NCBI RefSeq assembly: GCF_030563405.1
Contig: NZ_CP130748.1
Coordinates: 1,426,001-1,490,000 of the forward strand
Length of the DNA: 64,000 nucleotides
Direction: 5' to 3'
Source of the DNA: Vibrio sp. SNU_ST1
GTDB lineage: Bacteria > Pseudomonadota > Gammaproteobacteria > Enterobacterales > Vibrionaceae
Positions 44,215-53,500 of this stretch are shown one piece after another (position 1 is the first letter of the stretch; each line of letters opens with the position of its first letter). A program made the position numbers and the translations under genes. Below the pieces are notes generated by a model that worked only from the letters and a program-made list of their open reading frames with translations, had not been told where the DNA came from and did no database searches.

Positions 44215-44883
44215 TTGTACAAGATTAATGAAATGTTTGAAACCATCCAAGGTGAGGGCGTGTTTACGGGCGTTCCTGCTGTGTTTGTTCGTCTACAAAT
44301 TTGCCCAGTAGGCTGTTCTTGGTGTGACACCAAACAGACGTGGGAAGCATTACCTGAAGATGAAACGAGCCTTGGCGATATCATGGTTAAGACAGAGGAT
44401 TCACCGACTTGGTCTGCAATTGATGCTCAAGGCATCGTGAATGAATACATCAAGCAAGGTTACACGGCTAAGCACATTGTGATTACCGGTGGTGAGCCGT
44501 GCATTTATGATCTTGTCCCTCTTACTGAAGCATTTGAGCAACACGGTTGTCGCTGTCAGATTGAGACCAGCGGAACATCAGAAGTCAAAGCAACAATTGA
44601 CACTTGGGTTACGGTGTCACCAAAAGTGGCAATGAAAGCCAAGTTGGATATCCTTGATAGCGCACTCGTTCGTGCGAATGAAATCAAACACCCTGTTGGT
44701 ACAGCTAAAGATATCGAGCAACTAGATGCTCTTATTGCTAGAGCCGATGTTCCTGAAAATACAGTCATTGCACTTCAGCCGATTAGCCAAAAAGAACGTG
44801 CAACGCAACTGTGTATTGATACTTGTATTGAGCGTAATTGGCGCTTATCAATCCAAACTCACAAGTATTTGAGCATCGCATAA
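44215..44883 (+). CDS. queE: QueE, 7-carboxy-7-deazaguanine synthase
   Basis: Radical SAM enzyme that converts 6-carboxytetrahydropterin to 7-carboxy-7-deazaguanine in the queuosine pathway. The 222-residue protein has FETIQGEGVFTGVPAVFVRL, the cluster-binding CPVGCSWCDTK (C-x3-C-x2-C), ITGGEPC and the C-terminal HKYLSI. The start is the TTG at 44215: GAGGG lies four bases upstream and the resulting MYKINEMF aligns with the start of homologues, whereas the next ATG would remove six conserved residues. queC follows on the same strand after 60 bases. No preQ1-type riboswitch was recognised upstream. Confidence 0.95.
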   Translation: MYKINEMFETIQGEGVFTGVPAVFVRLQICPVGCSWCDTKQTWEALPEDETSLGDIMVKTEDSPTWSAIDAQGIVNEYIKQGYTAKHIVITGGEPCIYDLVPLTEAFEQHGCRCQIETSGTSEVKATIDTWVTVSPKVAMKAKLDILDSALVRANEIKHPVGTAKDIEQLDALIARADVPENTVIALQPISQKERATQLCIDTCIERNWRLSIQTHKYLSIA

Positions 44884-44943
44884 GTTGCATTTGTTTGCTG
44901 GCCTAGATAAGTAGTTAGTAAAAGATTCTCGTAAGGATTTAAG

Positions 44944-45639
44944 ATGAAAAAAGCAGTTGTAGTATTCAGTGGTGGTCAGGACTCAACAACGTGTCTTGTT
45001 CAAGCATTAAAAGAGTACGATGAAGTTCATGCAATTACGTTTGATTATGGGCAGCGCCATAGACTTGAGATTGAAGTTGCTGAGTCATTGTCGAAAGAGC
45101 TTGGTGTTAAAGCGCACAAAGTGATGGATGTGACTCTGTTGAATGAACTGGCTATCAGCTCTCTGACTCGTGACGATATTCCTGTGTCTCATGAGTTGCA
45201 AGAAAATGGGCTGCCGAACTCATTCGTCCCTGGTCGTAATATTCTGTTCTTAACTTTGGCAGGTATTTACGCGTACCAAATCGGCGCTGAAACTGTGATT
45301 ACTGGTGTGTGTGAAACAGATTTCTCTGGCTATCCTGATTGCCGCAATGATTTTGTAAAAGCGATGAATTCTGCGCTTGTACAGGGCATGGACCAGAAGC
45401 TTGATATCAAAACCCCATTGATGTGGCTGAACAAAGCTGAAACATGGGCGTTGGCAGACCAGTACTCAGCACTTGAGCTTGTTCGAAATAAAACACTGAC
45501 TTGTTACAACGGCATTATAGGGGATGGTTGTGGCGACTGCCCCGCGTGTGAACTGCGTAAAGTTGGCCTTAACGATTACCTAGGTGATCGTGAAGGTATT
45601 ATGACTGAGTTGGTCCGCAAGCAGGGTGAGAATAAATAA
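44944..45639 (+). CDS. queC: QueC, 7-cyano-7-deazaguanine (preQ0) synthase
   Basis: ATP-dependent enzyme that turns 7-carboxy-7-deazaguanine into preQ0, the step after QueE. The 231-residue protein has the PP-loop [13 protein letters not shown] near residue 7, [10 protein letters not shown], and the zinc-binding cysteines in [26 protein letters not shown] precedes the ATG. Its 3' end overlaps the end of the convergent GGDEF gene by 41 bases. Confidence 0.97.
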   Translation: MKKAVVVFSGGQDSTTCLVQALKEYDEVHAITFDYGQRHRLEIEVAESLSKELGVKAHKVMDVTLLNELAISSLTRDDIPVSHELQENGLPNSFVPGRNILFLTLAGIYAYQIGAETVITGVCETDFSGYPDCRNDFVKAMNSALVQGMDQKLDIKTPLMWLNKAETWALADQYSALELVRNKTLTCYNGIIGDGCGDCPACELRKVGLNDYLGDREGIMTELVRKQGENK

Positions 45640-47632
45640 CCTTTGGTAAATCAATCGGTTCATTATAAGCATCAATGATGCAGTTTCGGCCGTTACTCTT
45701 TGCTTGATACAGCGCCTGGTCAAGCACTGAATATAAGTCATCAAAGTCACTTAATGCGTTTGAGGTTGCTAGATAAGCAAAACTCGCGGTTACATTAAGT
45801 GGCTTTTTGTTTTCTGATAAGAAAACTGCACTTGAAATGGCATAATGTAACTCCTCTACACGCTCTTGTACTTCAGCTGGTTTTGTATCAGTAAGCATAA
45901 TCAGAAATTCTTCGCCGCCTAAGCGCCCGAACAGCTCACCTTTAATTAAATGTTGTCTTATTTGCTGACTTATATGAACGAGTGCTCTATCACCAGTAGG
46001 GTGGCCATATTGGTCATTAATTTTCTTGAATTTATCTAGATCGAGCAAAACGAGAACATGTTGTTTTTCTGTTCCTTTGCAGGCTTTGATACGCTTGACT
46101 CTTCGTATTATCTCGGTCCGACTATACGCCTTTGTCATGGCATCGATTGCTGCTTTCGCACGAATGGCCTTATTTGTGAAGATCATAAAGCTAGCCGCAC
46201 ACAGCAATAGAATAACAATGATGTTATACACCATCCTTTGATGTTCCATCTTTTCGATTTGAAGTCGGTCTAAATTTGCTTGATGTCTCAGGAAAGAACT
46301 CTCTAGTTCTTTTTCGTACCTAGCATGAGCTAGATCTAGTGCTTCAAAAGCCAACCTGTTATCTATATCTCGGGTTTCGAACTGTATTAAGGAGTATCGC
46401 TGATAGAAATAGAAAGCTTGCTTGTAATCGCTGAGTGTTTGATGAATATCAGATAGTTGAAGTAGTGCTTGAGCGGTGTACTTGTGTCTTGTGACTAATT
46501 CGGATAGCTCCAAAGCTTGTTGTGCATAATTGAGCGCTTCCGCTTTAAGTTTTTGATCTTCGAACATATCGCTGATTGCCAAGAAAGCGTTGATTCGAAT
46601 GACATCGTTGTTTAGCTTGCTTGAAGCCGATAGAGACTCTACTAAGTAGTCTCTCGCCAAATCATAGTTCTTCGTCTGCGTGTATGCCTTTCCTAAACCA
46701 AGAGTTGTTAGCGCAATGCCGTAGCTATGAGATGATGTAGCCAACAGTGCTTTTGCTTTTTGAAAGTGATTAATTGCTAGGTCACTTTGTCCTTGGTTAA
46801 GGTAAAGATCTGCAAGGCTATGATGAACTTGTGCTTTCATCAAATCAGAAGCATCCGATCTCAGAGCGAGTGCTTCTATGAGGTACTCAGCCGATTTATC
46901 ATATTGCTGTAACTCTTTGAGCAAATTACCCACATCGTTATAGATCCCCGAAATATCGTGTCCTTGTGGGAACACGCTTATCAGTGATAGGTAAGTATCT
47001 AGCGCGGCTTGATAATCGCTGCGGAAATGGTGATTGTTAGCGATCACTCGATAAGTGCCAAATTTTGGTAATACAGGGTCAGCAATGTCATGTAAATCCG
47101 ACTGAAGTGCAGAACAATAATAGTTCGCTTGATGATATTTAGCTTGCTCATTGAGAGAACGACATAATTGGTATTTTAATAATGCTCTACCTGTAACATC
47201 GTTGATTGATTGCATTTTTACTAATATGGACAAAAAGCCTTGCTGAGCTTCCTTATACAGGCCTTGACCATCGTCCACTAGGGCATTGATAAATGCTTGT
47301 TCTATTGCTTGGTATTCACTGTCGTTTGAAGCTATTCCATAAAACGGTTGTTCGCGCTGGCTCATATATTGATATAGAAGTGCCGAAAGGTAGAGCTTAT
47401 CCCCGTAGGTTGTTGAGCTAGTGTAACGTGTTTGCAGCATGTTCAATGCGCGCGAAGGGGAATGAGTTAGAGTCGAGAGATAGAGTGCGTTCCAATCAGC
47501 ATTTGGAGTTGTGTGGGGAGCTAATGCCGAGGAGCTAATTGTTGGATAAGATTCATGATCCGATGTTGATGCTTGGCTAAAAGAATAAAGATTGATGAAA
47601 AGCAAAAAGGCAATGAAAATGGAGTGAATCAC
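45599..47632 (-). CDS. Diguanylate cyclase with periplasmic TPR sensor domain
   Basis: A 677-residue membrane protein likely to make cyclic di-GMP. An N-terminal signal peptide (about 1-21) is followed by about 440 residues of TPR-type helical repeats (for example [20 protein letters not shown] and [18 protein letters not shown]), a membrane segment near 467-487 ([15 protein letters not shown]) and a GGDEF domain (about 500-660). The active site [13 protein letters not shown] is intact; the inhibitory RxxD site is missing (KGE in its place), so product feedback is unlikely. The start is a GTG without a clear ribosome site. It ends inside the queC 3' end on the opposite strand. Confidence 0.92.
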   Translation of the reverse strand: MIHSIFIAFLLFINLYSFSQASTSDHESYPTISSSALAPHTTPNADWNALYLSTLTHSPSRALNMLQTRYTSSTTYGDKLYLSALLYQYMSQREQPFYGIASNDSEYQAIEQAFINALVDDGQGLYKEAQQGFLSILVKMQSINDVTGRALLKYQLCRSLNEQAKYHQANYYCSALQSDLHDIADPVLPKFGTYRVIANNHHFRSDYQAALDTYLSLISVFPQGHDISGIYNDVGNLLKELQQYDKSAEYLIEALALRSDASDLMKAQVHHSLADLYLNQGQSDLAINHFQKAKALLATSSHSYGIALTTLGLGKAYTQTKNYDLARDYLVESLSASSKLNNDVIRINAFLAISDMFEDQKLKAEALNYAQQALELSELVTRHKYTAQALLQLSDIHQTLSDYKQAFYFYQRYSLIQFETRDIDNRLAFEALDLAHARYEKELESSFLRHQANLDRLQIEKMEHQRMVYNIIVILLLCAASFMIFTNKAIRAKAAIDAMTKAYSRTEIIRRVKRIKACKGTEKQHVLVLLDLDKFKKINDQYGHPTGDRALVHISQQIRQHLIKGELFGRLGGEEFLIMLTDTKPAEVQERVEELHYAISSAVFLSENKKPLNVTASFAYLATSNALSDFDDLYSVLDQALYQAKSNGRNCIIDAYNEPIDLPKVIYSHPACGPTQS

Positions 47633-47760
47633 GAGATAATATCAATCAGATAAAGAACGATATTCTATTGTTAGTTTGATGTTGCTTCAATTTTTTTGGC
47701 AGGTTGATGGTTTTTTATGTGAGGTAAATCTCTAATTCTCAATGGCTTATTATGGGTAAC

Positions 47761-47783
47761 CGGTCGTACGCTATGTACGACCG
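47761..47783. other. Hairpin downstream of the DUF2750 gene
   Basis: CGGTCGTAC (47761-47769) pairs with GTACGACCG (47775-47783), 9 bp around GCTAT, starting 10 bases after the minus-strand DUF2750 stop. No T tract follows on the minus strand, so termination here would not be of the standard intrinsic type. Confidence 0.55.
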
Positions 47784-47793
47784 ATCTTGGAAG

Positions 47794-48144
47794 CTAGATG
47801 TATAATTTCGCTAGATCAGAAGGCTCAAGCTCTTTGCCTTCCAATGTTGCATTCCAGTTAGTACCGACAAGAACGCCATCTTCAGCTAGGGTCAGTAACC
47901 AATCTTCTACAAAGATATCTAGTGGGATTTCTAATACTTCGAAGTCTGCCCACTCTTCAACGTTGTGAGTCTGAGCGTCCTCTTTTGAAGACCAGAACGG
48001 CATCACTTCACTGTTTTCGAATTCACTTGAGTCACATGCTAGCCAACCTTCTTCGTTGCGAAGGCCCCATACCAGTTTAGTTTCTTGCGTTTCAGAAACG
48101 AAAAGTTCTAGATTTGCTTGAGTATCAGCGGTTAGTTTGCTCAT
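47794..48144 (-). CDS. DUF2750-family protein
   Basis: A 116-residue acidic cytoplasmic protein of the DUF2750 family, of unknown function. Recognisable stretches are VWGLRNEEGWLACDS, MPFWSSKEDAQTHN and IPLDIFVEDWLLTLAEDGVLVGTNW (located by its conserved D-W-L and G-x-N-W residues). It stands alone between the diguanylate cyclase and the OmpA-like gene. The GAGAAA stretch before the ATG is a weak ribosome site. Confidence 0.85.
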   Translation of the reverse strand: MSKLTADTQANLELFVSETQETKLVWGLRNEEGWLACDSSEFENSEVMPFWSSKEDAQTHNVEEWADFEVLEIPLDIFVEDWLLTLAEDGVLVGTNWNATLEGKELEPSDLAKLYI

Positions 48145-48225
48145 GAATAATTTCTCTATGTTGATAACGAGACAAGATTAACATTATACAAGGGTTAGGT
48201 ATATGCCGATCACGGTATTATAAGG

Positions 48226-48256
48226 ATACTGAAACGTTTACGTAACGTTTCAGTAT
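48226..48256. terminator. Perfect 13-bp inverted repeat after the OmpA-like gene
   Basis: ATACTGAAACGTT (48226-48238) pairs exactly with AACGTTTCAGTAT (48244-48256) around a five-base loop, 20 bases after the ompA-like stop. It probably ends the tolC-ompA transcript, although the minus strand continues CCTTATAATACC without a long T tract, so efficiency is uncertain; a regulator binding site is the alternative. Confidence 0.6.
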
Positions 48257-48275
48257 GATTGGAGTGAGGCTGAAT

Positions 48276-48890
48276 CTACTTACCAATTTTAGTAAATATA
48301 TGCCACTCTTCCTTGATGTTACCTTTAAATCCAACCACAGAGGCTACAACTTTTCTGTTCAGTGCATGGTTAGTCTCGGTGTCATTATCACGGAAACCTA
48401 CATCACCGTACCCTACGGTGTAGGCTCTAGATGGCGGAATGCCATTGCTGATAAGCGCACGCCTTACATTGTTTGCTCGCTTTTCTGATAGTTTCAGATT
48501 GTATTCGGCATTACCTACTTTACTGGCATAACCTTGCAATTGAATACTTGTATTCTCGTAACGTTTTAGAAACGCGGCCATTTGGCGGATTTGGCCCAGG
48601 AATACAGGTTTGATTTCTGCAGAATCGTTAGCAAACAAAATGTGAAGTTCTTTTTGTTCACTGGACTCGAAATAAGAGCCACATCCATCATTATCTATCT
48701 CAGCGCCTTTTTGTGTATCAATACATAAATCGCGAGCGTTAATTACGCCATCATTGTCGTCATCTTCGAGATCATAACTCTGTGTGATCTCGGGAAGTGT
48801 ACGATAAGTGAACTCATCATTTGTTTCAGCCATGATGTTGGAAGAAGCAACCACGAAGCATAGTGGGAGTATCGTTTTGAAGAGCTTCAT
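48276..48890 (-). CDS. OmpA-family outer-membrane/peptidoglycan-associated protein
   Basis: An envelope protein of about 204 residues with a signal peptide (MKLFKTILPLCFVVASS, cut near MAE), a thrombospondin type 3-like calcium stretch (DDDNDGVINARDLC, IDNDGCG) and a C-terminal OmpA domain (ILFANDSAEIKP, QLQGYASKVGNAEYNLKLSE, RANNVRRALISNGI) that binds peptidoglycan. The ATG at 48890 overlaps the tolC-family stop by one base (TAATG), so I prefer it over an upstream frame extension of eight residues. OmpA-domain partners of this kind accompany type I secretion loci for giant adhesins in vibrios and shewanellas. Confidence 0.9.
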   Translation of the reverse strand: MKLFKTILPLCFVVASSNIMAETNDEFTYRTLPEITQSYDLEDDDNDGVINARDLCIDTQKGAEIDNDGCGSYFESSEQKELHILFANDSAEIKPVFLGQIRQMAAFLKRYENTSIQLQGYASKVGNAEYNLKLSEKRANNVRRALISNGIPPSRAYTVGYGDVGFRDNDTETNHALNRKVVASVVGFKGNIKEEWHIFTKIGK

Positions 48891-50203
48891 TAATATTCTA
48901 CCTTTTCGTTCCATTCTTGAGGGGTCTCAACACGTAACCCTGTCAACAAATTACCTGTCGCATTCATGACTCTGTATTTTGCGTATTGTACGTCATACTT
49001 AGCATCCAAAAATCCCTTACGGGCTTCGAAGAGTTCATTTTCGGTGTTAAGTAAATCGAGAAGAGTACGCTTACCAATTCGGTACTGTTTTTCGTAAGAG
49101 ATAACGGTATCAGATGCTGAATCTACGTGATCTGACAAGAAATCTTTTTGCTGGACGGTTAAGTCAAGTGCGCTCCATGAAAGGCGTAAGCTTTCTTCTA
49201 CATTGCGGTAAGTACTCTCACGTAGGTCTTTTGCTTTATTGAGTTGATAAGCGGCACTTTCGGCACGGTCTTGATCGGCTCCACCGTTATAGAGATTGTA
49301 TTTTAAGCGAAGCATCGCAGAAAATTCATCGCTGCTGCCTTTCGTACCACCCGCATCATCACGCCACCTTTGAGCGGCTTCAAAAGAAATAGTCGGGTAG
49401 TTGGTACTCTTAGACTGTTTGTATTGAAACTTCGCTGAATCTACGTCAGCTTGTGCAATTTTGATAACCGGGTGTTGGTTAAAGGCTTTTGCCAAAGCAC
49501 CGTCGATCGTATAAGGAATAGAACCTGCATCAGCGCGTGGATATACTAAGCCTAGTGGGGCTTGGCCAACAAGGCGTTTGAATTGAGTATGGGCATCAAA
49601 TAAATTATTTTGTGCTGCTAGCAAATTACCATGCGCTTTTGCAATACGAGCTTCTACCTGAGACATGTCTGCCGTAGATCCAATGCCTGAATCAACTCGT
49701 TTCTTGATATCTATATAGATATTTTTGTGCGTCGCCAGATTGTTTTCAGAAAGTGTAAGCACTTCATAAGCTTTAACTGAATCAAGATAGACTTTGGTTA
49801 CTTGCAGTGCAATATCTTGAGCGCTAGATAGTAATTGATAACGGACAGATTCTGCATCAGCAGCGGTACGATCAATGTCGTTAGAAGTATTCGCGCCATC
49901 CCAAATGAGTTGTGTCAACGTAATTGCTGCTTCTTTACGCGTTAGATCTGTTGAGCTCGAATTCGTTGCCAAATCCGTATATTCGTAACCAATGCCACCG
50001 TCTAAATCTATACTCGGGCGGTAAGCTCCACCAGAAGCATCGTTAAGGTAACGTTGACTAACGTACTGGTTATATGCCGCTTTGATTTCAGGGTTACTTT
50101 CTAAAGTAAACGCGACGGCTTGCTCTAAGGTTTGTGCGCTAGCCGGTAAACTGAGTGCAATAGCCAACCCTAATGTAGTCGTTTTAATCCAGTTCAATTT
50201 CAA
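48890..50203 (-). CDS. TolC-family outer-membrane channel for type I secretion
   Basis: Outer-membrane efflux channel of 437 residues, likely the exit duct for the adjacent giant adhesin (LapE/AggA-like role). A signal peptide ends near LPASAQ; the mature protein has two repeats of the TolC fold (LEQAVAFTLESNPEIKAA, GYEYTD, LYNGGADQDRAESAAYQ, EKQYRIGKRTLLDLLNTENEL). No in-frame ATG exists: the start is TTG, either at 50203 or the second TTG at 50197, which lies seven bases after GGGAG and is better placed. The inner-membrane ABC exporter and membrane-fusion genes are not in the window. It is divergent from the adhesin and overlaps the OmpA-like gene by one base. Confidence 0.92.
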   Translation of the reverse strand: MKLNWIKTTTLGLAIALSLPASAQTLEQAVAFTLESNPEIKAAYNQYVSQRYLNDASGGAYRPSIDLDGGIGYEYTDLATNSSSTDLTRKEAAITLTQLIWDGANTSNDIDRTAADAESVRYQLLSSAQDIALQVTKVYLDSVKAYEVLTLSENNLATHKNIYIDIKKRVDSGIGSTADMSQVEARIAKAHGNLLAAQNNLFDAHTQFKRLVGQAPLGLVYPRADAGSIPYTIDGALAKAFNQHPVIKIAQADVDSAKFQYKQSKSTNYPTISFEAAQRWRDDAGGTKGSSDEFSAMLRLKYNLYNGGADQDRAESAAYQLNKAKDLRESTYRNVEESLRLSWSALDLTVQQKDFLSDHVDSASDTVISYEKQYRIGKRTLLDLLNTENELFEARKGFLDAKYDVQYAKYRVMNATGNLLTGLRVETPQEWNEKVEY

Positions 50204-50597
50204 TCTCCCAAAAATGGAGTATCACCTAATTTTGTCGCTTTTAAGCTCGAATATATCAAATTTAGATGAACCGCCAAAAAAATAACGAATGCCCAATGAG
50301 CATTCGTAAATGGTTGTAAAGTTGTTAACCGATCGCCGTACAATTTAAGTCGATTTTGAGTACTTAAATTTGATTTGAGTGTTTGGGTTATCTTTCCCTA
50401 AGACAATAACTTATATGGAAGTTTTCGTCATCTTAATTATCACTCAGTGACCGTTATCATTCGTTTACATTGTAAGTTATTAAAGATGCAATTCATAGCT
50501 AGGAATTATATGACATTAGATGTTATATTGTCACTAGATTATAAAATTGATGTCACTATTTTGACGTTGCAAACAGAAAATGAGTTTAGGGATTTAT
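50204..50597. promoter_or_regulatory. Divergent regulatory region between tolC-family gene and giant adhesin
   Basis: About 394 AT-rich bases that must hold promoters for both directions. It contains a minus-strand terminator-like hairpin (separate entry), a GGGAG ribosome site for the tolC gene and an AGGGA site five bases before the adhesin ATG. I found no cyclic di-GMP (GEMM) riboswitch signature and could not place a convincing -35/-10 pair. Confidence 0.5.
50276..50307 (-). terminator. Intrinsic terminator in the leader of the tolC-ompA genes
   Basis: On the minus strand ACGAATGC pairs with GCATTCGT (8 bp, seven-base loop; 50285-50292 with 50300-50307) and is followed by TA and a run of seven T residues. 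It points toward the tolC-family gene and lies about 75-100 bases before its start codon. It is either an attenuator in the tolC leader or a stop for antisense transcripts coming from the adhesin gene. Confidence 0.75.
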
Positions 50598-53500
50598 ATG
50601 GACATGACAGTATTGAATGCGAGCGGTGCATTAGCATTAGGTCAACGCATTGTTATTTCGATAGATGGCACAATCAAGGTCCTAGAAGACGGCCAGCCAT
50701 TACAAGCTGGGGATGTCGTTTTAGAATCCCAAAATGCAAATTCTGAATCTCAGATTTCAGTTAAGCGCTTTACGCCAGAAGGGAAAGATGGCGATGAAGT
50801 CGATCTTGACCAAGATATTGAAAATATTTTTGCCGCTTTAGAAGAAGGGCAAGATCCTACAGAGTTAGGCGAAGAGTTCGCAACTGCTGCTGGTGTACGT
50901 GGATCGAGCTTAGTTAGCAGTGGGACAATTGAGCGTGATGGTGACGAAACCATCCCCGTTACCGAATTTGTAACAACAGGTTTCGAAGGCCTGGGGTTGT
51001 CTCGTACTCAAAGCTTAAGTTTACTTGATTTATTCCGTTCAATTGAAGTTGAACCAACAGTAAGTATTGAAGACAGCCAAATTATCAATGAAGGCTCAAC
51101 AGCAATTTTCGAAATAAGTCTAAGTAAAGCTGCGTCAGGTGATGTCAGCATTACGCTAGAGACGTTATACGGAACAGCAACAGCGGACGACATCACAAGT
51201 GTTGTTGTGAAAAATGCCGTAGGTAACGTAGTAACACCAAACGCTGACGGCTCTTACACCGTAAAAGCGGGTGAAACTAAGCTGGTTGTTGAAGTCGCGA
51301 CCAAAGACGACGGCACGTTCGAAGGTGACGAGAAACTGAGCCTGAAAGTAACGGGCGCAACCGGCGTGACGGGAACAGGTACCGGTGAGCTGACCATTAA
51401 AGATGATGGCACAGGCCCTGTTGACCCGACTAATCCCAATCCAGATGACCGCCCAACGGTGAGCATCGAAGACAGCAAAGTTATCAACGAAGGCTCGACC
51501 GCAAGTTTCGATGTGAGCTTAAGCAAAGCGGCATCAGTCGATGTGAGCATAACGCTAGAAACCCTTTACGGTACCGCGACCGCAGACGATATCACCAGCA
51601 TCGTGGTGAAAGATGCCGCAGGTAACGTAGTGACACCGAACGCCGACGGCTCCTACACCGTTAAAGCGGGAGAAACGAAACTCGTTGTTGAAGTCCAGAC
51701 CAAAGACGACGGTACGTTCGAAGGCGATGAGAAGCTGAGCCTGAAAGTGACTGGCGTAACGGGTGCAACTGGCACGGGTACGGGCGAACTGACCATTAAA
51801 GATGACGGCACAGGCCCGGTTGACCCGACCAATCCCAATCCAGATGACCGCCCAACGGTGAGCATTGAAGACAGCAAAGTCATCAACGAAGGCTCGACAG
51901 CAAGTTTCGATGTGAGCTTGACCAAAGCTGCATCAGTCGACGTGAGCATAACGCTAGAAACCCTTTACGGTACCGCGACCGCGGACGATATCTCCAGCAT
52001 TGTGGTGAAAGATGCCGCAGGTAACGTAGTGACGGCGAATGCCGATGGCTCTTACACCGTAAAAGCAGGTGAAACTAAGCTGATCGTTGAAGTGGCGACC
52101 AAAGACGACGGCACGTACGAAGGTGATGAGAAATTGAGCCTGAAAGTGACCGGCGCCACGGGAGTGACAGGCACGGGAACTGGTGAGTTGACCATCAAAG
52201 ATGACGGTACAGGTCCAGTTGACCCAACCGATCCGACTCCACCAGTAAACCCAGACGATCGCCCAAGTGTGAGCATCGAAGGCAGCAAGAGCATCAACGA
52301 AGGCTCAACAGCGAGCTTTGACGTAACGCTAACCAAAGCGGCAGTGGTGGATGTGACGGTTGATATTGAAACGCTTTACGGCACAGCGACGGCAGACGAT
52401 ATCACCAGCGTTGTGGTGAAAGATGCCGCAGGTAACGTAGTGACACCGAACGCTGATGGCTCTTACACGGTGAAAGCGGGTGAAACTAAACTGACCGTAG
52501 AAGTGGCGACCAAAGATGACGGTACGTACGAAGGTGATGAGAAACTGAGCCTGAAAGTGACCGGCGCGACAGGCGTAACGGGCACCGACAGCAGTGATCT
52601 AACCATCAAAGATGACGGTACAGGTCCAGTTGACCCAACCAATCCGCCAGTGAATCCAGATGACCGCCCAAGTGTGAGCATTGAAGACAGCAAGAGCATC
52701 AACGAAGGCTCAACGGCGAGCTTTGACGTGACGTTAACCAAAGCGGCAGCGGTGGATGTGAGCGTTACACTAGAAACGCTTTACGGTACAGCGACGGCGG
52801 ACGACATCACCAGCATTGTGGTGAAAGACTCGGCGGGTAATGTTGTATCGGCGAACGCGGACGGCTCTTACACGGTGAAAGCGGGTGAAACTAAGCTGAC
52901 CGTAGAAGTGGCGACCAAAGACGACGCGACGTACGAAGGCGACGAGAAACTGAGCCTGAAAGTGACGGGCGCAACAGGCGTGACGGGCACCGACAGCAGT
53001 GATCTAACCATCAAAGATGACGGCACAGGTCCAGTTGACCCAACCAATCCCAACCCAGACGATCGCCCATCGGTGAGCATTGAAGACAGCAAGAGCATCA
53101 ACGAAGGCTCGACAGCAAGTTTCGATGTTAGCTTGAGCAAAGCTGCATCAGTTGATGTGAGCGTAACGCTAGAAACCCTGTACGGAACAGCAACAGCGGA
53201 CGACGTCACAAGTGTTGTTGTGAAAGATGCCGCAGGTAACGTAGTAACACCAAACGCTGACGGCTCTTACACCGTAAAAGCGGGCGAAACTAAACTGACC
53301 GTAGAAGTGGCGACCAAAGACGACGCTACATACGAAGGCGACGAGAAACTGAGCCTGAAAGTGACGGGCGCAATGGGCGTGACGGGCTCCGACAGCAGTG
53401 AGCTAACCATCAAAGATGACGGCACCGGCCCAGTTGATCCAGGTAAACCTACAGACAACGATAAACCAACGCTAACGGTTGGTGACGCGGCGCCAGTGGT

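Noticed and set aside
50204..50597. Cyclic di-GMP (GEMM) riboswitch ahead of the adhesin or tolC gene
   Set aside because: The conserved GEMM core (GGGCAAACC and GGACGCAAAGCC-like segments) is absent on both strands.
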